64,000 nucleotides of DNA from Archangium minus (GTDB lineage Bacteria; Myxococcota; Myxococcia; Myxococcales; Myxococcaceae), in NCBI RefSeq assembly GCF_044360475.1, contig NZ_CP043494.1, positions 3,348,001 through 3,412,000 on the forward strand. Reading direction: 5' to 3'. The translations under genes and the position numbers were made by a program. This document shows positions 17,556 to 25,819 of this stretch, in pieces. How positions within the stretch are numbered: the stretch's first letter is position 1; each line of letters starts with the position of its first letter. The notes under the pieces are model-generated. The model was not told the origin of the DNA. It did not search any database and saw only the letters and a program-made list of their open reading frames with translations.

Positions 17556-18299
17556 GTGAACACGCCCTCCGCGAAGATCGTCCAGGACGAGCTGGCACGA
17601 GCAGCCGATCCCGAGAAGGCCGCCTTCTTTCCGAAGTTCTTCAAGACGGGCCCAGGGGGATACGCGGAGGGGGATGTGTTCCTCGGCGTGACGGTCCCGG
17701 AGCAGCGGCGAATTGCCCGACGCTACAAAAACCTTTCCCTGGAGCAGGTGCGCGAGCTGTTACGGAGCAAGGTGCACGAGCACCGGTTCACCGGCTTCGT
17801 CATCCTCGTGGAGCAGTTCGAGCGAGCAGATGAGGCCGGACGAGGGCTCCTCTTCGCATTCTGCCGGGAGCACCTGGCGGGTATGAACAACTGGGACCTG
17901 GTGGACACGGTGGCGCCACGGCTGATGGGGGAGTACCTGCTCGAGCATCCAGAGCACGTGCCGCTGCTCTACGATTTCGCGCGCTCGCCGGTGCTGTGGG
18001 AGCGACGTATCGCCATCATGGCGACCTTCGCCTTCATCCGGGCGGAAGACTTCACGCACACGTTGAAGCTGGCGGAGCTCCTGCTCCACGACGAGCACGA
18101 TCTCATCCACAAGGCGGTGGGGTGGATGCTGCGCGAGGTGGGGAACAGAAACATGGCGGCCGAGGAAACCTTCCTCGACCGCCATGCTGGGGAGATGCCG
18201 AGGACGATGCTGCGCTATGCCATCGAGAAGTTCCCGCCAGCCAAACGCAAACATTACATGACCCGCTCACCCTCTCCCTCTGGGAGAGGGCCGGGGTGA
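17556..18299 (+). CDS. AlkD-like DNA alkylation repair protein (HEAT-like repeats)
   Basis: GTG at 17556 starts VNTPSAKIVQDELARAADPE; upstream in-frame codons overlap the divergent DUF2157 start and are unlikely. The body is helical repeats with the AlkD signature VFLGVTVPEQRRIARRY, MNNWDLVDTVAPRLMGEYLL, SPVLWERRIAIMATFAFIR and HDLIHKAVGWMLREVGNR. AlkD-type glycosylases excise positively charged alkylpurines from DNA. The final residues PSPSGRGPG and the stop codon come from the palindromic repeat, so this protein, like the methyltransferase 3.4 kb away, has a repeat-encoded tail. Confidence 0.9.
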   Translation: MNTPSAKIVQDELARAADPEKAAFFPKFFKTGPGGYAEGDVFLGVTVPEQRRIARRYKNLSLEQVRELLRSKVHEHRFTGFVILVEQFERADEAGRGLLFAFCREHLAGMNNWDLVDTVAPRLMGEYLLEHPEHVPLLYDFARSPVLWERRIAIMATFAFIRAEDFTHTLKLAELLLHDEHDLIHKAVGWMLREVGNRNMAAEETFLDRHAGEMPRTMLRYAIEKFPPAKRKHYMTRSPSPSGRGPG

Positions 18300-18306
18300 G
18301 GGTATT
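18267..18306 (+). repeat. Palindromic repeat copy 3, overlaps alkylation-repair stop
   Basis: CTCACCCTCTCCCTCTGGGA then GAGGGCCGGGGTGAGGGTATT. The stem CCCTCTCCC/GGGAGAGGG is perfect and an outer CTCACC/GGTGAG pair extends it. It supplies codons and the stop of the AlkD-like gene. Confidence 0.85.
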
Positions 18307-18330
18307 CATCCCCGTGTTCCCACCCGTGCC

Positions 18331-19113
18331 TCAGAACCGCGAGCGCCGGAGCTCAAGCAACCACGCCTCCAGCGCATCTGCGCCCACGGGGTCCTCCGGG
18401 AGCACCGATTGCTCGCAGGCCGAGTCAAGCCGCTCAAAAGCGCGTCCCACCTGTCCGCGCCAGTGCTCGGAGAGGGCCTCGGGCAATTCACTGCGCTCTC
18501 CCCGCCGCTTCCACTCGACGAGCTCGCCCGCCTCACGGAAACCATAGCGGTCCATCAACGCGGTGAGGTCCGTCTCCACCTCGGCGGTGAGCAGCGCATG
18601 AGTCCCGGTGAGCGCCGTGCGCAGCACGTAGAGGAGCTTCTTGGTGGAGCGGAAGTCCGTCTTCTCCCACTCGCGCAACTGACTGTGGGCGAAGCCGCGG
18701 TAATGCCTGTGCAGACGCCGCGACAGCACCCGGCGCACCAGCGGACGCAGGGACTCCAGCTCGGCCGAGCCACGCAGAGCATGCGCCCCGAGCAGTCGCT
18801 CCACGTAGTTCCCGTTGCCCTGGAGGACGCCGAACAGCACGGGGCCGACCTCGTTGGACGAGTAATCCACCTCGACGCCGTCTACGACTTCCAGACGCTC
18901 GGCGGTGGCGGAGCCGCGCTGCTCCAGCCGGAGCAGGTGCGCGGTGGGGTTGACGTGGACGCACTTGAGGTCCAGGTCGCTGTCGGGAGAGGGAAAACCG
19001 TACGCGTGGGCGCCCGAGAGGGACACGACGAGGTGCTCGCGCTTCGCGGACTCCTCGTCGAGCGCACGGTCGGCCACGCGCCGCTGGTGCTCCGTCAGCA
19101 GATGGTCCGTCAT
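18331..19113 (-). CDS. Nucleotidyltransferase of the DNA polymerase beta superfamily (COG3541-like), second of pair
   Basis: The protein has the polymerase-beta-fold motif LVVSLSGAHAYGFPSPDSDLDLKCVHV, that is a G-h-x-A-Y-G then D-x-D-x-K arrangement, and a later Asp in VEVDYSSNEV. The helical C-terminal half carries REWEKTDFRSTKKLLYVLRTALTGTHAL and the 260-residue length fits COG3541. The start at 19113 gives MTDHLLTEHQRRVADRALDE and overlaps the upstream gene stop by ATGA. The substrate is unknown. It is translationally coupled to a similar larger enzyme, suggesting the two act together. Confidence 0.85.
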   Translation of the reverse strand: MTDHLLTEHQRRVADRALDEESAKREHLVVSLSGAHAYGFPSPDSDLDLKCVHVNPTAHLLRLEQRGSATAERLEVVDGVEVDYSSNEVGPVLFGVLQGNGNYVERLLGAHALRGSAELESLRPLVRRVLSRRLHRHYRGFAHSQLREWEKTDFRSTKKLLYVLRTALTGTHALLTAEVETDLTALMDRYGFREAGELVEWKRRGERSELPEALSEHWRGQVGRAFERLDSACEQSVLPEDPVGADALEAWLLELRRSRF

Positions 19114-20414
19114 GACTCTTCTTCCTTCCATTCGACGGCCGGAGGCGCGGGGGCATCACGGCCGAGCGGCCCGGGCTCCTTCATCACCCAGCGCCGCGCC
19201 AGTTCCTCTCCCACGCGCCGCAGCAGTCGGTCCGCGCGCCCGTAGTCGGGGAGCTGCGGCAGCTTGCTGGTGCGGTGGGCCTCTTCCAGTTCCGGTGCGA
19301 GGGCCTCGGCGTCCCGCAGCACCTCCTCCAGCGGGACACGTCCGGCCTTGATGTCCAACATGCGCGCCTTGTAGGTGCCGGTGACTTCGAAGGTGGGCAC
19401 CCCGTCCCGCAGCCACCCGGTGGCGAGCACCACCAGGCGCAGCAGGTTGTAGGCGTTCTTCGGCCGCAGCTCGCGAGCGCTGGGAGGCCGCTGGCCGCCG
19501 CCACGCGCATAGCGGGTGAGGGAGGCGAAGTCGTTGGCCTCGATGAGGCCCTGGTCCCACAGCGAGCGGTAGAGCTGCTTGAGGTACGTCTTGGCCGCGA
19601 GCAGCGCGTCCTCGGGCGTGGGAGCGGAGCGCGGGGAGATGGCCGCGAGCCGCCGGGCCACCTCGTCCAGACTCGGAGTGGGCTCCTCGCACAGCCACTC
19701 GAGCACCAGGTCCCGGTGCTCGGCGAGCCGCTGGCTGCGCGTGAGCTTGTCGAGCTGGCTCATGGCGTACCGGCCGAAGCTGCCGAAGATGGCCCTGGAC
19801 ACGAAGGCCTCGCGCTCGGCGAGCAGCCACTCTCCCAGCTCGTCCGAGGCGCGGGCGCTGGGGACGAAGAGCATCTCCAGTGTGTTGGGGTCGGCCCGGA
19901 GGGCCTGTTCCACCGCCTTGGAGAGCTCCCAGAAGGTGTGGCTGCCGTCAGCGCTGACGAGGTCACGAGCCTTGTCGGCGAGGCCGAAGTGCCAGGGCAG
20001 GGGCAGGCCGAAGACGCCGCGCATGTCGACGTCGGAGGACTCGTTGGCGAGGCCCCAGGCCTGCGAGCCCACCACGGTCTCCAACACCACACAGGGGCGC
20101 AGGGCGTCCCAGGTGGCGGCGCGCCGGAGCGCGAACTGGAGCTGGCCCGGCTTGCGAGGCACGAGCTCGTCACGGGCGTACCAGAACTCGCCCACGCCGA
20201 CGATCTGGACGTCGAAGCCACCGCCACGGGCGCGCACCACGCGGCCCACCACGCCCTGGGGGATGCGCCGGTCGTTGGCCACACGCTCCACGCGCGTCGT
20301 CACCTCGGTGCCGTGGGGCAGGGGAACGGACAGACGGTCCACCTGCTCGTAGCCACGGGGACGGGCCGTTGCTTCCGTCGAATCCTGCTCGGGAGTCTTG
20401 TGTCCGCGGGCCAT
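19110..20414 (-). CDS. Nucleotidyltransferase of the DNA polymerase beta superfamily (COG3541-like), first of pair
   Basis: The first 90 residues form a small beta domain (VVGRVVRARGGGFDVQIVGVG) not needed for the transferase fold. The catalytic region follows with VVLETVVGSQAWGLANESSD and DVDMRGVFGLPLPWHFG, matching the GSx(n)DxD motif. A helical C-terminal half continues with FLKQLYRSLWD-like helices and RPKNAYNLLRLVVLATGWLRDG. The 434-residue length is that of the COG3541 enzymes plus the added N-terminal domain. It starts 183 bp from the divergent B-box gene, and its stop overlaps the second transferase. It may modify nucleic acid ends or small RNAs, which is not shown by the sequence. 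Confidence 0.85.
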   Translation of the reverse strand: MARGHKTPEQDSTEATARPRGYEQVDRLSVPLPHGTEVTTRVERVANDRRIPQGVVGRVVRARGGGFDVQIVGVGEFWYARDELVPRKPGQLQFALRRAATWDALRPCVVLETVVGSQAWGLANESSDVDMRGVFGLPLPWHFGLADKARDLVSADGSHTFWELSKAVEQALRADPNTLEMLFVPSARASDELGEWLLAEREAFVSRAIFGSFGRYAMSQLDKLTRSQRLAEHRDLVLEWLCEEPTPSLDEVARRLAAISPRSAPTPEDALLAAKTYLKQLYRSLWDQGLIEANDFASLTRYARGGGQRPPSARELRPKNAYNLLRLVVLATGWLRDGVPTFEVTGTYKARMLDIKAGRVPLEEVLRDAEALAPELEEAHRTSKLPQLPDYGRADRLLRRVGEELARRWVMKEPGPLGRDAPAPPAVEWKEEES

Positions 20415-20597
20415 GGGTGCCTCCAGGTGGGGAGTACAAGGTTCTCATGGACGTTATGGGCGCGGACTCCTGACGGCCATTGGGTGGACACCTGCCCGTC
20501 TTCCGCGCGTCAACGAAATGTCACACGTGCCGCTGTAACGTGCGGCCGCCATTCCTTCAGAGGGGAGGTGAAAGCCTTTTCCACGGGAGGAAATCGG

Positions 20598-21623
20598 ATG
20601 ATGCAGGCCCTTCAGTCCATGGATGCGGGTGTTTTCTGTGCGCTGCATGGTGGGCAACCAGCGAGTGCCACGTGTGTGCGTTGCGGCAACTTCATGTGTG
20701 GCGAGTGCGGAGCTGGAGGCTCCGAGGCCCGTTGTCCGACATGCCGGGAGCGGGTGGCTGAGCCCGCCCCGTTTCCGCTCTCGCGGACGGACTGGCGCTT
20801 CGATGCGCTCTGGGCTCTCTGCTGGGAGGCGTTCCGGCGCGAGTGGCTTCTGCTGAGTCTGGGGATGTTGCTGCTCGCCGCTATCGGTCCCGTGTTCGGT
20901 CTGGTCGAGGGCCTCGTCAGCGGAGCCCTGGGATTCGCGGCGGGCGAAGGAGGGATGGCGGTGGCGGGAGTGCTTGTCCTGCTCGCCACTCCCTTCATCC
21001 TGGTCATCCAGGGCGTGATGCAATTGGGCGTGCACCGGGTGTCCTGGGCGGTGTTGCGAGGCGGCACCGCCACCTTCCCTGACTTCCTGGGGCAATGGAG
21101 GAAGATACTCTCCTATGTCGTGTTGAGCGTGCTGGGCTTTTTGGTGGCGCTCGCGACCGTGCTCTATGCCGCCTTCCTGAACACTCTCATTCCCATGTTC
21201 ATGACCCTCGCCGTGAGTCTCGAGCGGGCGGGCCTCGGTTGGCTGGGCATGCTCACGGCGGGTGGACTGAGCCTGGTGGTCATCCTGCTGTCGGGCTACT
21301 CCCTGTTCCGGATGATGTTCCTGCTGAGTGTGGCGATGCTGGAGTTGGCCTGCAATGACGCGGCCGGTCCACTGGTCGCGTTCCGGAATGCCAGGGTCAT
21401 CACCCGGGGTCAGCTCCGTTGGTTCCTGCTCTTTTGTCTCATCTCCGTTCCACTGCTTCTCCTGGGAGCCCTGATGTTGGGCGTTGGCGTGCTTCCCGCC
21501 CTCGCCCTGGACCACCTGCTGCTGGTCGGCCTCTACCTGACGCTCCGCAACGGTGTGGACCTTGGGACCCACGAGAAGGCCTCCGACGCGCTCAGGGAGG
21601 TCGCGTCTGGCTCGGAGGTTTGA
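20598..21623 (+). CDS. B-box-type zinc-finger integral membrane protein
   Basis: The ATG at 20598 has GGGAGG upstream. Residues 8-55 hold Cys/His ligands (FCALHGGQPASATCVRCGNF, MCGECGAG, CPTCRERV) of the B-box zinc-ribbon type common in myxobacterial membrane proteins. After that comes a DUF-type membrane domain with five or six helices (for example FRREWLLLSLGMLLLAAIGP and ILVIQGVMQLG). The 341-residue protein ends with a cytosolic acidic tail. The cytosolic zinc domain probably docks other proteins. It is upstream of the SitA-like toxin in the same direction, 33 bp from the toxin start, and may be cotranscribed with it. Confidence 0.85.
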   Translation: MMQALQSMDAGVFCALHGGQPASATCVRCGNFMCGECGAGGSEARCPTCRERVAEPAPFPLSRTDWRFDALWALCWEAFRREWLLLSLGMLLLAAIGPVFGLVEGLVSGALGFAAGEGGMAVAGVLVLLATPFILVIQGVMQLGVHRVSWAVLRGGTATFPDFLGQWRKILSYVVLSVLGFLVALATVLYAAFLNTLIPMFMTLAVSLERAGLGWLGMLTAGGLSLVVILLSGYSLFRMMFLLSVAMLELACNDAAGPLVAFRNARVITRGQLRWFLLFCLISVPLLLLGALMLGVGVLPALALDHLLLVGLYLTLRNGVDLGTHEKASDALREVASGSEV

Positions 21624-21656
21624 CAATCTCCAGTGCCGTGCGGGGGGAAGTGGGCC

Positions 21657-23222
21657 ATGACACTGCGTCGAGCTGGAGCCGTTCTGCTGATGTTACTGAC
21701 TGCTTGCGCGAGCATTCCTCGCGTAGCCCCTCGTGGCTCGTCTCCGGACTTCATCGCAGATGCCCGGTGGTATGACGTGGACATCATCGAGCCTGGCCGA
21801 GTGGCCAACCGGCCGGTGCCAGTGGATAAGGCCGAATTCCAGCGTACCATCCAGCGGCTTGCCCGTGAGGTGCAACTGAAGGGGAAGACACCTCGCGATG
21901 CCGCGCGCGAGTTGCTGAAGGAGCAGGTGTCACAACAGGGAGCGGAGCGTCTGGAACTGGAGGGACAGTGGCTGGCGGAGGTGAGCCGGGGCCGCGTCCT
22001 CACCCTGGTGCCTGTGGACGAGCGCGGCCCCCTCACGCCCGAGGCGGATGCCGCCCTGCGCGACAAGTATGAGAACTGGTGCAGGCCATGGGGCGGGGGC
22101 GATTGCCTGGGTCTCTTCGATGACGGTCCCTACTTGCGCACGGACGATCGGCGCACGCTGGCGCTCGCTCTGGCCTTTGGCTCCGTACTGGACGAGACGC
22201 GCGAGGCCTTGGGCCGTGAGCTGAACCCTCGCGCGCTGATTGCCATGTGCGTGTGGACCGTCAGTTTGTACCTCGCCTCCTGGCTGGTGCCCGAGCCGAC
22301 GAGCAAGCTTCTCGCCGCGGGACTGACGGTGATTCTCGTGGCGTGGCTCGGCGTGGACACGTTGTGGGGGCTGCTGGACGGGTGGGCCCTCCTGGCCACC
22401 CGGGCGCACGAGGCCACCTCCTTCGCGGAACTACGCGAGGCGGGCGCGCAATTTGCCAGGGTTCTGGGCTCGGACGCGGCCCGGACACTGATTCTGGCCG
22501 TGGGCGCGCTGACGGGGCGCACGTTGGGCGAGGTGGCGGCGCGGGTGAAATTGCTTCCGGGCTACAGCCTGGCGGGAACTCGGTGGGAGGCACAGGGCGG
22601 TGCCGCCGTGTTGGCGCCCGAAGTGGCAATGGAGACGGCGGTGGCCCAGGAGGGCGCGCTTGCCAGGGCCGTGGCGATGGTGGAGACGGTGGCGGCCTCG
22701 TCGCGAGGCTCGCTCACGGTGGTGATGCTCAAGAAGGGCGGGGGAAGTGGGGCGGCCCCTCGGGGTGGCTCGCCCATCACCGTCATCCGCCACCGGGGTG
22801 GCAACCGGCAGGTCGTGCTCAGCAATGGCCAGCGCTGGCACGTACCGCGCGACAAGTCGCTCCAGGACATCCCCACTGAGGACAAGGTGGGGGATCAGCT
22901 CCAGGAAGCCGTCACCCGCGCGGCCAATGAATGGGGACCCGACAAGCTCTCGCGCAATGAGCGCAGTGCCATCAACGATGCCGTCAAGAAGGGCGAATAC
23001 TGGCTGGCTCGGCTGTTGGAACGCGAGGCTCGCGGCCGCTTCGTACAGAGCAGGGTGAAAAAGCAGTTCGAGCAACACTACGACTTCAGCCTGAGCAAGG
23101 GCACCGATGTGGTTGACCCGGCGACGAACCGTCGGTACGAGATTCTCTCCGGAACGGAGTCGAACCTGGGGCGGCATGGTCGGCGCATGGCGGGAGAGCT
23201 CTTCCGGATGCTCACCTTTTGA
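21657..23222 (+). CDS. SitA-like polymorphic toxin lipoprotein
   Basis: The start at 21657, with GGGGGGAAG upstream, yields MTLRRAGAVLLMLLTACAS, a lipoprotein with Cys at residue 17. Residues 20-310 match what I recall of the conserved N-terminus of myxobacterial SitA-type polymorphic toxins: VPVDKAEFQRTIQRLAREV, QGAERLELEGQWLAEVSRG, NWCRPWGGGDCLGLFDDG, NPRALIAMCVWTVSLYLASW and LGVDTLWGLLDGWALL. The variable C-terminal part (about 390-521) holds GTDVVDPATNRRYEILSGTE, which has the D...E spacing of a nuclease, but no family was identified. SitA toxins are passed between cells by TraA-dependent outer-membrane exchange. The toxic activity here is unproven. Confidence 0.8.
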   Translation: MTLRRAGAVLLMLLTACASIPRVAPRGSSPDFIADARWYDVDIIEPGRVANRPVPVDKAEFQRTIQRLAREVQLKGKTPRDAARELLKEQVSQQGAERLELEGQWLAEVSRGRVLTLVPVDERGPLTPEADAALRDKYENWCRPWGGGDCLGLFDDGPYLRTDDRRTLALALAFGSVLDETREALGRELNPRALIAMCVWTVSLYLASWLVPEPTSKLLAAGLTVILVAWLGVDTLWGLLDGWALLATRAHEATSFAELREAGAQFARVLGSDAARTLILAVGALTGRTLGEVAARVKLLPGYSLAGTRWEAQGGAAVLAPEVAMETAVAQEGALARAVAMVETVAASSRGSLTVVMLKKGGGSGAAPRGGSPITVIRHRGGNRQVVLSNGQRWHVPRDKSLQDIPTEDKVGDQLQEAVTRAANEWGPDKLSRNERSAINDAVKKGEYWLARLLEREARGRFVQSRVKKQFEQHYDFSLSKGTDVVDPATNRRYEILSGTESNLGRHGRRMAGELFRMLTF

Positions 23223-23225
23223 GGG

Positions 23226-23858
23226 ATGCGGATGTTCTTCACCAAGGTCGTCTTCAAGGACAGGGAGATCGAAAACGAGCGTTTGGAATTGACGGACAAG
23301 AAATCGCTCTACTTCCTCGGCCCCAACCTGACGCTGAAGAACTGCACCCTCATCCTCAAGGTGTCTGGTCGCAACCTGCTCATTCGAGGCGGAACACGGC
23401 TCATTGACTGTTCCATTGAGGTGAATCAGGAGTTGAAGAATCATCAGGAGTGGGTGTTCGCCTCTCTCGAGGGCTGCCGTTTCAAGGGGCGTCTGTCGGG
23501 CTGCGAATTTGGCCGCTGGCCCGGCTACTCGGAAGGTTGGGAGCACGGCTCCATCGAGGACTGCGACTTCACCGAGGCCCGTCTCGATGGCTGCCGCTTC
23601 CACGGCTGTGACCCCTCGACCCTGCGCTTTCCCAAGTGGCCCTGTTTCACCTTCCTGGACCCCATTGGCAGGAGCCAGGCGCTCGACCGTATCCAGTGGC
23701 CGGGACGCTTTCGTCCCATCATCGTGGAGGGCCAGTACAGGGACCCGCCCTCCACGATGGCCGTTTCGCTCTTCGCACCGATGGAGGCGAAGCGGGCCGG
23801 TACCACCGAGGAAGAGCTCAAGGCCGCCATCGAGAAGTGTGAAGGCGTCATCTACTGA
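23226..23858 (+). CDS. Candidate immunity protein, pentapeptide-repeat-like
   Basis: The gene starts 3 bp after the toxin stop and is the only downstream partner before the convergent DUF4287 gene. The 210-residue protein shows a repeat pattern with central Phe/Cys every five residues: LEGCRFKGRLSGCEFGRW, then IEDCDFTEARLDGCRFHGCD. That is a right-handed quadrilateral beta-helix of pentapeptide type. The C-terminal third is a separate acidic region ending KAAIEKCEGVIY. It has no signal peptide, so it is a cytosolic protein that would bind the toxin domain. The function is inferred from its position. An alternative ATG lies six bases later. Confidence 0.7.
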   Translation: MRMFFTKVVFKDREIENERLELTDKKSLYFLGPNLTLKNCTLILKVSGRNLLIRGGTRLIDCSIEVNQELKNHQEWVFASLEGCRFKGRLSGCEFGRWPGYSEGWEHGSIEDCDFTEARLDGCRFHGCDPSTLRFPKWPCFTFLDPIGRSQALDRIQWPGRFRPIIVEGQYRDPPSTMAVSLFAPMEAKRAGTTEEELKAAIEKCEGVIY

Positions 23859-23893
23859 CGCGTCGCCCTGGTTACACCATGAGAGTGATTGAA

Positions 23894-23945
23894 CCCCTCA
23901 CGCAATCGCTCGCGTCCCGAGCACAGCATTCAACTCCGTGAGGGG
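23894..23945. terminator. Inverted repeat between convergent toxin-immunity and DUF4287 genes
   Basis: CCCCTCACG (23894-23902) pairs perfectly with CGTGAGGGG (23937-23945) across a 34-bp spacer. The second arm overlaps the last codons of the DUF4287 gene. It lies where a bidirectional terminator is expected but has no T-run. Confidence 0.35.
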
Positions 23946-24670
23946 ACGCTCCGGTTGCTCCCCGACCGGGCCGCAGGGTTCCTGGCCTTCGCACTGGGCT
24001 GTGCCTTCGCTTGGGTCTTCGCCCTGGCCGTGGTCCTCGCCCTGGCCGTGGTCTTCGCCTTGGCCGTGGTCTTCGCCTTGGGCTGTGCCTTCGCCTTGGG
24101 CTGTGCCTTCTGGTCGCTGGCCGTCTTCAGCCAGTGCACCACCTCGACGTCCACGTCCTTCTTCGCCGTGAGGACTACCTTGTGGGTGACGCGGTCGTTG
24201 CCGAGGTTCCGCGCCTTCTCCAGCCGTCCTTCCGGCTCGATGCCCGGCAGCATGAGGCCCAGGTCGATCCGCTCCTTGGCCACCTTCACCACGCCGAACT
24301 GCGTCCCCCGCTTGAGGGTGATGTACGTCTTGCAGGGGTGGACTGTGATCTCCTTGCTGGCCTTCTGGGCGGCCTTGATCAGCGCGTCGTACACCGGGCG
24401 CAACGTCGCCTTCCCGCCCGCGAAGTTGCCCTCCAGTAGGGCGTCCGGGTCCTCATGTTCCACCATGTAGCCCCCGTGGACCTGGTGGGCGACCAGTGTG
24501 GCCGTGACTGTCCCCAGCCCGTGCTCGCCCTTCAGCCAGGCCACCAGCCCCTTCACCTCCCGGGGCCCCTTCCGGGCCAGGGCCACCCACTGCTCGAAGG
24601 TGCGGCCCGTCTTCGCGGGAAGGTTGGCTTTCATCGCCTCGATGTGGTTTTGGATGCTCCGGCCGGCCAT
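23930..24670 (-). CDS. DUF4287/DUF5655 protein with Lys-Ala-Thr repeat tail
   Basis: The N-terminal 65 residues match DUF4287 (RTFEQWVALARKGPREVKGL, then VAWLKGEHGLGTVTATLVAH). Residues 75-180 match DUF5655 (LIKAAQKASKEITVHPCKTY, ITLKRGTQFGVVKVAKERID and VHWLKTASDQ), an uncharacterised domain with a possible nucleic-acid role. The last 60 residues are a strongly basic low-complexity tail of KAKTTAKAK type encoded by 18-bp tandem repeats, which suggests DNA binding or an unstructured cationic anchor. No signal peptide is present. The gene diverges from moxR across 123 bp. Confidence 0.85.
   Translation of the reverse strand: MAGRSIQNHIEAMKANLPAKTGRTFEQWVALARKGPREVKGLVAWLKGEHGLGTVTATLVAHQVHGGYMVEHEDPDALLEGNFAGGKATLRPVYDALIKAAQKASKEITVHPCKTYITLKRGTQFGVVKVAKERIDLGLMLPGIEPEGRLEKARNLGNDRVTHKVVLTAKKDVDVEVVHWLKTASDQKAQPKAKAQPKAKTTAKAKTTARARTTARAKTQAKAQPSAKARNPAARSGSNRSVPSRS
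24015..24110 (-). repeat. 18-bp tandem repeats coding a Lys/Ala/Thr tail
   Basis: Units of TGGCCGTGGTCTTCGCCT and close variants repeat five to six times head to tail inside the end of the DUF4287 gene. They encode the alternating Lys-Ala-Thr/Arg tail. Such arrays can change length by slippage. Confidence 0.8.
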
Positions 24671-24793
24671 TTCCAGGTGTCTCCAGGGGGGATGGGCCTC
24701 CTAAATTACTGGAATGTCCGGCGAAATGGGCTGTTGAGCGGCGTACCTACATCACCCTAGGCTGCCCGCCTCCTCAGGGTCGAGACGGCACAT

Positions 24794-25783
24794 ATGAACA
24801 CGGACATCCGAGCGCTTACCGAGCGCGTCCAGCAGGAGAGCAGCTTCGTCGAGCTCCTCAACCAGGAGGTCGGCAAGGTCATCGTCGGCCAGCGCTACAT
24901 GCTGGAGCGCATCCTCATTGGCCTCATGTGCAACGGCCACGTCCTCCTCGAGGGCGTGCCGGGCCTGGCCAAGACGCTCACGGTGCGCACCATCGCCGAC
25001 AGCATCAGCGCCACCTTCACGCGCATCCAGTTCACTCCGGATCTGCTGCCCGCGGACGTGGTGGGCACGATGATCTACAACCAGCAGACGGCGAGCTTCA
25101 CGGTCCGCAAGGGTCCTGTCTTCGCCAACGTGCTGCTGGCGGACGAAATCAACCGCGCCCCCGCCAAGGTGCAGTCGGCGCTGCTGGAGGCCATGGCCGA
25201 GCGCCAGGTCACCATCGGCGACCAGTCCTTCCCGCTGCCCTCGCCCTTCCTGGTGCTGGCCACCCAGAACCCCATCGAGCAGGAGGGCACCTACCCGCTG
25301 CCCGAGGCGCAGGTGGACCGCTTCATGCTCAAGGTGAAGGTGGGCTACCCCACGCGCGAGGAAGAGAAGGTCATCATGGACCGCATGAGCGGCGGGAAGC
25401 CCCCGCAGGCCCAGAAGGTCATCGACCTGCAGCACCTCGTGCGCGCCCGCGAGCTCGTCACGCAGATCTACATGGACGAGAAGGTGAAGGACTACATCCT
25501 CAACGTGGTCTTCGCCACGCGCGAGCCGGGGCGCTACGGCCTCAAGGATCAGGCGGACTACATCCAGTTCGGGGCGAGCCCGCGCGCCACCATCGCGCTG
25601 AGCCAGGCCGCTCGCGCGCACGCCTTCCTGCGCCATCGCGGCTTCGTCACGCCCGAGGACGTCAAGGCCGTGGCCTTCGATGTGCTCCGCCACCGCATCG
25701 CCCTCACCTACGAGGCCGAGGCCGAGGAGCTCACCACCGAGAAGCTCATCCAGCGCGTTTTCGATCGCGTCGAGGTTCCGTAA
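24794..25783 (+). CDS. moxR: MoxR-type AAA ATPase
   Basis: Walker A is GVPGLAKTLTVRTIA and Walker B is VLLADEINRAPAKVQSALLE, followed by the AAA motif FLVLATQNPIEQEGTYPLPE. This gives the AAA_3 MoxR family, and the 329-residue length fits. MoxR ATPases act as chaperones for VWA-domain proteins. It is the first gene of the Bat operon, and the DUF58 gene starts 36 bp later. The VWA proteins BatA and BatB downstream are its probable clients. Confidence 0.95.
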   Translation: MNTDIRALTERVQQESSFVELLNQEVGKVIVGQRYMLERILIGLMCNGHVLLEGVPGLAKTLTVRTIADSISATFTRIQFTPDLLPADVVGTMIYNQQTASFTVRKGPVFANVLLADEINRAPAKVQSALLEAMAERQVTIGDQSFPLPSPFLVLATQNPIEQEGTYPLPEAQVDRFMLKVKVGYPTREEEKVIMDRMSGGKPPQAQKVIDLQHLVRARELVTQIYMDEKVKDYILNVVFATREPGRYGLKDQADYIQFGASPRATIALSQAARAHAFLRHRGFVTPEDVKAVAFDVLRHRIALTYEAEAEELTTEKLIQRVFDRVEVP

Positions 25784-25819
25784 CCAGCTTCACGCAGGGG
25801 AGAGGCTAGGGAGCGCGTC

